Source of the DNA: Sweltsa coloradensis
Lineage: Eukaryota > Arthropoda > Insecta > Plecoptera > Chloroperlidae
Direction of reading: 5' to 3'
Assembly (NCBI GenBank): GCA_024449915.1
Contig: JAMZAV010000056.1
Coordinates: 620,001 to 684,000 of the forward strand
Length of the DNA stretch: 64,000 bases
Both the position numbers and the translations under genes were made by a program. This document shows positions 55,210 to 64,000 of the stretch, in pieces. How positions within the stretch are numbered: the stretch's first letter is position 1; each line of letters begins with the position of its first letter. The notes beneath the pieces were generated by a model. The model did no database searches, was not told the origin of the DNA, and saw nothing but the letters and a program-made list of their open reading frames with translations.

Positions 55210-57290
55210 TAAATTCATCCTTGTTATGGCGAGTTAGCTCTTCAATAAGGAATACGACGGTATGCGGGCAAGATAGGCCTAAGTACTGCGCGAAACACCT
55301 TATATTTCAACATATTTTAATAAATGTACTCGGAAAATGCGGAAACTCTCAGAGTTTCTTTCAACAAACTACGCACTAAACTCTGTCTGCTATAATCAAC
55401 GGGCTTGTTACTTTTCCCTAAAGAATAATGTATTTTCCAGAGGTATTTTCATTTAGAAATGAAATTTTCTATTATCTTTCTTTTAAACCATTCCCAGCTC
55501 GGAAACGGTAATAAGATATAATGAAAAAGTAAATATTATGACTCAACGGATATTTCTTTGGATCTTACGTATTCTGCACTATTCTTGCAAGGGAATAGTT
55601 GTAAGGTTTAATAAGGAAATTCCGGCATCTTGGTAACAAAAAATTCTTTGTAAAATGAAGATATAACTTGATGTCTTATGATTTAAATTAATTCTAAGAA
55701 AAACTAATTTACTACCGCAAAACGGCATAATATGTAGAATAGCATGTGAAGTATGCGCTATGTCGTAATGAACAGTTCAACACTCATGAATTAAGGCGCC
55801 GACTTGACTAAAGGAATTTCTTACATTTGCAGGTTCAAATAAGTTTTAATTCTAAAACAGTATCTTTGGAATATGATTTCTATTAAATAAGTGTTTATTG
55901 GACACAACACTACTATTTATCAATATTTTCTTTGTGGTATTTCGACTTATTCAAAAATCTTTTTTAAACTGATGGTTGAACAAAGGAAAACCAATCCATA
56001 TAAAATAAGAAATTATAAACAAAATAACCACGAAACATATCTGCAAACACAATTGATGAAAATAACATAAACCATGACAAAATAAAATATACAGTAGCAC
56101 TAGATCACAAAAATTGGTGAAGATGAGATAATTACATGAAGTAGATTATTGACAACATCAAATACACATTACGTAGGATTGGATCTAGGTTACACTTGGA
56201 CCAAAAATATTGATGAAGCAAAATATTGCAAAATATTGATAAAGAACGGTCTTATGTCCTATAAACACATATTAAAAGAATAAATACCTGTGCTACTAGT
56301 TTCTTTTAAGAGGAGTCGCTGAGGCTGGCGCGGAGACGAGTTCAGGCGCTCAGCTTTCTGTTTTTATCCGGGTAAACGGTTTATAACACTGTTATCAAAT
56401 TTCACACTAACGTTAATAGAGAATAAAGCTTTGTTATCCAGAACGCGGATTCGAAAATCAATTAATTGATTTTGAATTAAAAATTAGTGAAATCATTTTA
56501 ATTTAGTTCATTTTGGTCAACTTCGGGAATTTATTCCAAGTGTATAGATAATTTTAACTCAAATTTGCATACTGGATATCAACGTTTAAATCCATGTGAA
56601 CGTGCAGGTTAATTTGGTTTTATCGTAAGATAAACGGTTTGGTGGAAATTTGCAGAATTTGAATTCAAGTTTTGGATTTCCCATTTTTTCACGTTTTGGA
56701 CTTATGTCTCGCAATGGATCTTTATGGCTTATTTTTTTGCAACCAAGTGTGGATATCAATATTAACATTCATACAAAATTTAGTAATGATATTACCAACT
56801 GTCAGCAGAAATCAACACCTGAGTGCGCTTATCTGAGTTGGGCCAAGCTCAGCGCCCCCTCTTTTATTTATTGGTTCAATCAAATACAGCATTGCTGCCA
56901 TTTTACATTGAGGTATAGACTAAAATAAACTTAAAAGCATATAAAATCATAAATATATCAAATCCAGTAAATTCGAAAAAATCAAATTTGACCGCCAAGG
57001 GGGTTTCACATTCACTTCTGCCATCAAGTAAAAGTCATTTAAATCCCTGTAGTTTCTTCCATCAGTTGTTTCTAATAGCTCTCCTCTTGATACTGCATTA
57101 TGTTATTCATTTATAAAACCTGTATTTGTTTTAACATTGTACCAACCTTACGGAAAATCTCGCTTTTCTTTGTTTACAACTAAAATAAATCAATTGCTGA
57201 TTAAAACTAACGAGTATGCTCTGAGATCTTGTAGAAAGCCGGCGGATGTGTCCGTTCATCGATGTTCAGGCTCGCGCTCATTAAGAGGCC
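55210..57290. other. AT-rich stretch without recognised feature
   Basis: Short frames only. No family copy, tRNA-like head or convincing exon was seen. Confidence 0.4.
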
Positions 57291-57683
57291 GTGTTCACCG
57301 TCCTAACATGACCCACTAGTTAACTCAAAACTCCGCGGAGGCCGAGGAAACTTTCCCAATTGCCCTTGAGGGAAATATCGGAGCGGAGCGGGACATTTCC
57401 CCCGGATAAAACATACGAGGGAAAAACTAGATCGCATCTCATAACGGTCAGAATTCAACGAGGGAAACTTTTTGAATCGTCGGAGGTAAAAGAAGAAATG
57501 GCCAATTTCAAGAGTCATGCATCACACCCCAAATACCACCCTGTGTTTTTGTTGACGCTATCTTGTTTTTTTTTTTTTAGGCAACTTAAAACGGTAAATA
57601 CAATGCTCTTTTTTACAGATATTGTTTGTATTATTTTATGAACACATCATTTTGTTTACATTTGAAATTAATTTTTGTCTTGA

Positions 57684-57898
57684 AGGGGTATTCACCCGCT
57701 AAACTCCAAAAATATATATTTCATTCAGGCTAACTAGTTATGAATTTAGAAATTAACAGAAAGATTATTGGGTTCACCATGACCGGGAGAAAAATGGAAA
57801 ACTTGCTATTTTTAGAGCTAGGTCCCATCGGCAAAAATCTCCCATAAGAAATAATATGGAGACGATCTTTATATCCCGTGACCTTGGAAGGTTTTGAT
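57684..57898 (+). mobile_element. MITE K 5' fragment (K3)
   Basis: AAGGGGTATTCACCCGCTAA, TTTCATTCAGGCTAACTAGT, GAGCTAGGTCCCATCGGCAA and CCCGTGACCTTGGAAGG match K1 in order. It breaks off after GGTTTTGATCA. Confidence 0.8.
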
Positions 57899-57899
57899 C

Positions 57900-59010
57900 A
57901 AAAACCGCTACCGCATAGCTGTACTTCAACAATATAACAATGACTTAACTGGTGGACAAGTCACATGTTATCTAGGAAATCAACAACTAAAACCGTACAA
58001 ATTTATTGAAATGTTTAGTCTTGGCAATGGAAACTACCAACACATCAATTTAAGACCTACACATTTGACCTGTTGGGAAGTTTTCATGGCAATGATATTT
58101 CCACCATATAAATGTCCAATGTTTTAGTTTGTTCATTTCCTAGACAACCTGTGGCTTGTCCGCCCGTTAAAGTCATTGTTATATTGTTGTAGTACAGTTT
58201 TGAGGAAGATTATAAATCTGAAGACTTGAACGGAACCTAGAAAAGAACAATCTTTAACAAAGAACTATCACAATAATAAATTATTTCACAAGAATAACAC
58301 ACGTTGTCTGAACCTAAAGTGGTGGAACTCCGCCAAATTAACTGACAGTCTAATGAAGATAACTGAAGTTTTACACTTGGTAAACGGACCTTTAATCACA
58401 CTAATTACCTTGGAAGTATAATGTTAACCGAAAACTGGAATAATTCGTGTTTTACTTTCTGATGACGGCTGTTTTATTACATGGATGGATTAAGACTAAT
58501 TCTAGGGTGTAAAACATCCCAGACTCAACGGGTAATCGAACTTCAGACCTCCTGCATAGGTGATAGTTGTTTGACTTCTAGGGCTAATGGTTATAGCCCC
58601 ATTCGATATTAATGTATTTATTTAACTTCAATCCTATGCAGATATTTTAACTGTTTTAAAAACTTTATTTTTTATTTTCTTGTACAACAATATAATTGAT
58701 AATTTTTTAACCTTGGGGTTGTAAAAAAAGTTACAGTTCAATTACTATTTATTATTTTGTGTGCCTTATGCAATCTTACTCAATTTACTGTTTTTCTTTA
58801 AATGAGATGCACCAACTAACAATATCAATACATAAAATAAATAGTCTATAGAAATTTTAAAGTGTGCAAGTGCAGCACATGTAAATATTGTAACTCTTTG
58901 GGAGACTAGCCCCACCCTTCTATTTTAACACAAGGTTAAGATGGGTTAAGGGCTAGAGGTAAAAACCATATTCCAGTACAATACTTAGAGGTGTCGAATT
59001 TCAAAGGACA
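57900..59010. other. Mostly AT-rich, no recognised gene
   Basis: A weak G-tail-like segment (TATTTATTTAACTTCAATCC) is present near 58612. Nothing else was recognised. Confidence 0.4.
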
Positions 59011-59020
59011 AGGGAAAAAA

Positions 59021-59440
59021 TTGTGTGGTTCGTTGTTCTTGTGGTTAGCAGATCTGCTTCCAATGCAGAAGGTACGCAGGGTTCGATTCCCGCCAAAGTC
59101 AGAAGTTTTTTAATTAATGATTTGGACTTAAGTCCATCTGTTCTTGTCTTAGAAGTTTGTAAACGGTGACTTTGGAGCCGTCCTAGCAACGAGCCATATA
59201 ATAAATTCAAAGTTGTTCTGAATCGGCCTTGTTGATTCTGGCGTTGATCCGCGGGTGTTCGCACTGTCCATACCACTGATTGCTATATTTCCTATTAAAA
59301 CTATCGATCTTTGGTTGGTTATCGCTCACTCGTCGATTGCGTCGGGGCCTACAGGGTTTGCTTTGTCGCTTTGGTTTACTCCCCCCCCCCTCTGGAAAAT
59401 CAGTTATATGACTGAGTGGGTAGACTCTAAATACGTTTTT
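59021..59440 (+). mobile_element. SINE E, full length (E11)
   Basis: Head TTCTTGTGGTTAGCAGATCT, TGCTTCCAATGCAGAAGG and GGGTTCGATTCCCGCC. The body has GACTTTGGAGCCGTCCTAGC and GCCTTGTTGATTCTGGCGTT. The 3' end is AAAATCAGTTATATGACTGA, GTGGGTAGACTCTAAATACG and a T/A tail. Together with E8 this defines the family. Confidence 0.9.
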
Positions 59441-59451
59441 TTTTAACCTAT

Positions 59452-59510
59452 AGTAAGACACCTGAAGAAGAGCATGTATTGCACCCTGGGAAGGTTTCGC
59501 ACTAGAAAAT
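59452..59510 (+). mobile_element. SINE D 3' fragment abutting E11
   Basis: TAGTAAGACACCTGAAGAAG and GCACCCTGGGAAGG, directly after the E tail, as at 31636. Confidence 0.6.
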
Positions 59511-60329
59511 ATTATTAAAACAGAAATCGAGTCCCAGAACACCGACAAAAACTACCCCCTACATTGGTCGTACACTTGTTATAATATCCACCATGTCACT
59601 TAAACAACCACCAAAGAAATGGCAACCTCCCGACATGATCAAATCCCCCGATATTTTAATAATTTATTTATTTGTTTGTACTGGATCAACAGTCTAGGAT
59701 TCTCTACACACGGCCCTCTCTCAATATCAGAGTATTTCCCTTACAACCCCACATTTCCCCAGGGCCTCAACTTTGAAATGGTTTCCACTAGGATATACAA
59801 AATTGTGGTAACGCCAAAAACTTTCTTAAAGCAAGATATTCCTCAGTTATTCTAACCTGCCATCAACCAACACACTAAAGTTTTATTTCTTTCGTTTTAG
59901 TTTTTTGGTGTTGGTGACACTTGGTGATGGCGGTTTGGTTTTGGTTGGTAGTAGGGATGGTTTTTTTGACGGGTTCTTGTCAGTTTTCGTTCGTTGATGT
60001 TCTTTTGTCGAGGGCTTGACTTGACTTCTCGCTCGTGAAGCCATCTATATTCTAGGTGGGTGTTGGGTTATGATGCCAAAGCAAAATGATGCAATCAATT
60101 TCTACCGCGACAAAGGGAATTTTTATTTGATACGTCGTTGGTGGACGTTGAGAGAATCCTAATAGGGGTGAGGTATGTTGGGGTAGGAGTGTATGTAGGG
60201 ATTATTGGTGTGGGTATATGTGTGGTATTAGAAGTGCAGGTGGAGAAAGGGGTGTAAGAGGTGGATAAAGCTATGTAGGCAAGTTTGTATGTGTATGCAT
60301 GTGCATACAATTTAAATTTGTACCATGTA

Positions 60330-60526
60330 TGCCCCTCTTCAGGTGTCTTAACTAGGTATGTTGGATAGGACAATTGTGGAAGGATGTCCGAGGGCTGTTT
60401 AAGAGGACTCAATCCCTTGCATTCGCATAACCGACTGAAGAAAACTTCTGAAAAAACTTCAGTCAGGATTTCCGGTCTCGACGGGATTTGAATACGGGAT
60501 TTCCCGAACCAGAGTTGCGCGCTTCA
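60330..60526 (-). mobile_element. SINE D, interrupted by K2
   Basis: CCCTCTTCAGGTGTCTTAAC, AGGATGTCCGAGGGCTGTTT, CGGTCTCGACGGGATTTGAA and GAGTTGCGCGCTTCAA, where the D head (GCGCGCTTAACG) is broken off and K2 begins. Confidence 0.75.
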
Positions 60527-61065
60527 AAGGGTGATAATCCCAAAAAAACTATTTTTAAGAAATAATCCATAGCACAATACTACACTAAAATGACCGTTTA
60601 AAAAATTATGTCTTGGATCTGTTATTTTACACAAATTTTTCCATTTTTCCCGAGAAATTTGCGAAAATTGGCGTTTTGGGAAATTCCTTAAATCTGCTTC
60701 TTCTTTGTTCCACATAGATACTAGAGCATAGTACCAATCTAATGGGCCTTTTATGACATCGTGCCTTGAAACTGTGCACAACCTCTACCACACAAAAATA
60801 TGCATCCCAAAATCACACAGATCCACTTGCTCAAATTACAAAACAAAACATAGAATATTTACAGAAAAGGAATACGCCAATAATGCCCAATATTTTTTTG
60901 GATCAAAATCCTCCAGGGTCACTGGGCCTAAATATCGTCCCGATGTTATTTCTAATGGGAGATTTTTGCCGATGGGACCTAGCTCAAAACTACCAGGTTT
61001 GACAATTTTTGTGGGTTAAATAATTCATAACTAGTTAGCCTGAATGAAATATAATTTTTGAGTTT
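60527..61065 (-). mobile_element. MITE K copy 2, inserted in SINE D
   Basis: Inverted relative to K1: AAGGGTGATAATCCC start, AATGACCGTTTAAAAAATTA, GCATAGTACCAATCTAATGG, TGCCGATGGGACCTAGCTCA and TAGTTAGCCTGAATGAAATA. The far end is decayed. The frames inside are not conserved. Confidence 0.75.
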
Positions 61066-61892
61066 AAGAAATGAAATATTTAAATATTTATTTATTTATT
61101 TTACATTTTGAAATTTATTCCTAAAAGTTTTTCGTCTTGATGTTTTCCCGCGGTGTTTTACCCCGAAGCTTTCTAGAGAATGGTTCTAAACTTTCCACAG
61201 TTGGTGTCGTGTTTTTTGCTAATGTAAGTTTGACTTTGTGAAAGCTCAGCCGGGCGTGAAACGGTAGCTGTGATCGACAGGACTTAATAATAATAATTAT
61301 TATCATTTCTGAAATCGAGAAAATGGCGGCGACATCAAGATGAATGAGGGCTGTGAACAATTGAATAATAAGAGGGGAGAGGGGAAGTTATGAAGGGAAA
61401 CACAAGAGAAAGAAGTGGGTGAGTATGAACAAAGAATACAAGAATTCTTAAGAGGGTGTGGGACTGATTTTCATTTAAATTTCTAGCGGTATGCACCTCT
61501 TAAATTGTCGTATGAGTCAACTTTACCTATTTGAAACTTTTTTAGGAAATTTTCCTACTGCCATTTGTCATCCGAATGATATGCAATTTTGCGTAATTGC
61601 CAAGCAAGGATATGGTCACTCTTCTACAGTTAAACATCACTAATATTTCGCATTACACACAAATAAATTCCGAAATTTACCAGTTTTGATGATTTGACAA
61701 AAATACGAAATCCTAAACATCCATTTAATAATTTATATTTTTTGTGATGTAAAAAAATTGTGCCTCTATAGAAGATTGTATACATGACCATAACATATGT
61801 GCAAAGTCTGGTGACAATCTGATAAAACCTGACTTCAGGAAAACCTCCAGAAAAAAATCACTGGTTTTGCAGACTCTAAACTTGGTATTTGT

Positions 61893-62035
61893 TGGATTTT
61901 GGACAATTGAAGGGAAGTCCGAAAGCTGTTTAAGAGAAATCAACCCCTTAACAACTGAAGAAAATATTGGGAAAAACTTTCAGTCTTTGTCGGTGACTGG
62001 ATTCGATTTTTTTACCTTCCGAATCAGAGTCGCCT
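61893..62035 (-). mobile_element. SINE D, degenerate copy
   Basis: GGACAATTGAAGGGAAGTCC, GAAAGCTGTTTAAGAGAAAT, CTTTCAGTCTTTGTCGGTGA and CCGAATCAGAGTCGCC. The B box is poorly preserved. Confidence 0.6.
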
Positions 62036-62149
62036 GATAAATATTTATATGAATACGAATTTAATTAATTCGAAAACATTTTACTAAAAATATTGGAGTT
62101 GTATTATTCTTTAGAATCAGTTATTGAGAATGCTTGAATCATTAAAAAA

Positions 62150-62555
62150 AAGTTGTATTTAGAGTCTACCCACTGACACACACAGACACAGAACTGAATT
62201 TAAGTGGGGGATATTACATAAGCCGACCAAGCCAAACCTGTAGGCGCCGACACCATCGACGAGCGAAAAATGACCAACTAGAGACCGGCATATTTATATT
62301 AAACACCGATCAATCAAGCTGGACACGATTCTCCTGCGGACAGCACCAGCATCAACAAGGCTGATTCAGAACAAGAGCATGCTTAGAGTTTATTATGTAC
62401 CTCGTTGCTAGGACGGCTCCAAAGTCACATCTTATACATTCTTAAGCCAAGAACTGATAAAATTTCAAATCAGAAGTTAAAAAACTTCTGCCTAGAGCGG
62501 GAAACGAACCCTGGACCTTCTGCATTGGAAGCAGACGCTAACCACAAGTCGACGA
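62150..62555 (-). mobile_element. SINE E, full length (E12)
   Basis: GTATTTAGAGTCTACCCACT, GCCGACACCATCGACGAGCG, CCGATCAATCAAGCTGGACA, GCTAGGACGGCTCCAAAGTC, AAGCCAAGAACTGATAAAAT, and head GGGAAACGAACCCTGG with CTGCATTGGAAGCAGACG. Confidence 0.87.
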
Positions 62556-63164
62556 TGACAGTGTTGCAACATCTCGGCCGTTGTAAGTTTAGCTGGAATC
62601 ACCTATAGCAAGACTCTAGACTGGAGTGTGAAGGTGCTCGGGGAATCTCACTCGCTTTTCTTCTGACACTTACAGGGAAATGTCAGGAGAAAATGTGATG
62701 GCCCTAAGGTTGGGAAGAAAACTTTTTATAAATACCAACATATACTTTTAATACATGGGTTCAATTTTAATCTCGATGATAGTATACTAGTCAACGCAAA
62801 AACATTATTCAGGTTTGAAAATGCGCAAAATATAATTAAAAGCTCGATGCTTTAATATCTACGTTTCTAAATTGTTTGTTGACTAAATGTGGCGAAATTT
62901 CGGAGCACCCCACCCGAAAACGGCCGGACCGATGACCTTCGGGTTTAAAAAACTTGAAAGATACGGTTGAAGAGAGTATTTGTTTATAATTTCATAATCC
63001 TAGGAGGTAGGCAAGTGTTCGAAAGGTGTTCCTCAAATAATTCTTGGCACTTTGGTGGAGGCGCCGGGTCCGGTGAAGATCGCGAGTGTCGAAATCGAAA
63101 TCGTCTTCCGTAAAAATCGATTATTATGCATTGTTCAATATTTTGTCTGTTTTTATATGATTAT

Positions 63165-63235
63165 TTTTATTTAGTTGACCTCCTTTGTAAATCAGTTTTT
63201 ATAACTGAATAGGATAGACGTTACATAAATAAATA

Positions 63236-63236
<1 letters not shown>
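63165..63236 (+). mobile_element. LINE G 3' end with (TAAA)n tail
   Basis: TAGTTGACCTCCTTTGTAAA, TCAGTTTTTATAACTGAATA, GGATAGACGTTACATAAATA, then a tail that passes into (AAAG)n. Confidence 0.7.
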
Positions 63237-63289
<53 letters not shown>

Positions 63290-63440
63290 AGAAAGAAGAA
63301 GAAAAAGAAATAAAATTAATTAATAAATAAATAAATAAATTAATTAATTAATTAATTAATAAATAAATACATAAATAAATTAATATAAAAATAAATAAAT
63401 AAATATACAAAATAACTAACTAAATAAATAAATAAATACT
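63236..63440. repeat. (AAAG)n followed by (TAAA)/(TTAA)n
   Basis: About 60 bp of AAAG tetramers and then about 120 bp of mixed AAAT and AATT tetramers. Confidence 0.97.
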
Positions 63441-63514
63441 ACATAAACTAAGCATAAAATATGCAGGCTACAGAATGTTTTAGAAATTCACAAAACGTGA
63501 GTCTTCGACAGTTT

Positions 63515-63643
63515 CAGGATCAAAAATCTTTAAAAAAAATACGTGTAAAATAATAGAAATAATATTTTAAATGGTTATTTGAGTTTAAAATTATGTTACA
63601 TAAAATTTTAAAAAGAAGATTTTTGGAGTTATTACCCGTTTAA
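63515..63643 (+). mobile_element. MITE K 3' fragment (K4)
   Basis: AAAAAAAATACGTGTAAAAT, TAAATGGTTATTTGAGT and TTTTGGAGTTATTACCCGTT resemble the last 130 bp of K1. The TTAA end has become GTTTAAC. Confidence 0.6.
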
Positions 63644-64000
63644 CACAAATTCTGACTAGGTTATACTTTTATTATAGCTGGATAAAAGTTTATTGGAAAC
63701 TTCTACAATTCACAATTTCGTCCAATCACATATTGATAATACCACTGTGTACTTTCCGAGAAAGTCCCAAGGGCTTCAACTTACGAATATTTACGAAGTT
63801 GTGCCGAACTTTGCCGACTATATAAACAACTCGTAAAAAATTCGTAATACATCGAATACGCTAAGTTTGAGTCATTTTAAGAGCAAATATTTTCGTGTTT
63901 TCTAAGTTTTAATTATGTTTGAAGAAGCAATCTAAAATGCAAAGAAGTTTCTTGAATACTTTACGTGGGATATAGTGAATTGCGTTAGGCCTGCCGTAGT

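Noticed and set aside
59040..59100. Functional tRNA with a TCTGC/GCAGA anticodon stem
   Set aside because: The arm is good but no acceptor stem forms, and the same segment heads every full-length SINE E copy.

Overview
The window looks like nuclear DNA of an invertebrate animal. It is AT-rich and has no long open reading frames, no operons and no ribosomal binding sites. It has abundant microsatellites ((CATA)n, (GA)n, (TAAA)n, (AAAG)n), several tRNA-derived SINE families with polymerase III A/B boxes, LINE tails, short inverted-repeat transposons and one spliced-exon-like segment. A mollusc or other lophotrochozoan is my best guess, but nothing in the window fixes the species. The reader should expect a transposon-rich intergenic or intronic region, not a gene cluster.

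Almost all interpretable sequence is mobile-element derived. I define these families by self-comparison within the window. E is a ~430 bp tRNA-derived SINE with about a dozen copies. D is a second tRNA SINE. A is a family with a tRNA-like core flanked by inverted arms. I is a SINE with a 5S-rRNA-like head. G is a LINE 3' end with a (TAAA)n tail. C, C' and B/L are Helitron/Helentron-like non-autonomous elements. H is a 420-433 bp hAT-like MITE with 8-bp target duplications. K is a TTAA-flanked MITE. There are also a 5'-truncated LINE encoding the C-terminal zinc-knuckle part of a reverse transcriptase (48727-49783), a short reverse-transcriptase motif relic near 9365, and an LTR with a tRNA-Lys-type primer-binding site near 24540-25042.

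Layout. 0-9 kb: A-type SINE, large (CATA)n block, two tandem arrays (4632-5072 and 5075-5430), and a possible terminal exon with AATAAA (5527-5720). 9-19 kb: RT relic, SINEs E and D, two B/L Helitron-like elements, (GA)n, H1. 18.2-20.5 kb: paired CRE motifs, an NRF1/E-box GC-rich block and a recent ~387-bp-spaced duplication. 21.0 kb: a 68-nt candidate exon on the minus strand. 24.5-25.1 kb: LTR and PBS. 27.2 kb: 5S-like SINE. 30.5-32.2 kb: H2, E7, H3. 32.8-38.1 kb: a ~219-bp satellite derived partly from SINE E and broken by nested Helitron-like insertions, followed by GT/TGCTAG and CT microsatellites. 39-48 kb: SINEs, Helitron-like C3, palindromic A elements, K1. 48.7-50.2 kb: two LINE 3' ends embedded in a (GA)n microsatellite. 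50.3-54.4 kb: C4, H4 and a perfect 155-bp inverted repeat. 54.8-64 kb: A, D, E, K and G copies and simple repeats.

The most valuable observations are the empty sites preserved by satellite repeats, which show that C-type elements insert between A and T without target duplication while their two ends co-vary between subfamilies; a satellite apparently seeded by a SINE; a SINE and a LINE that share a 3' end; a 5S-headed SINE; palindromic tRNA-core elements; and LINEs sitting in (GA)n tracts.
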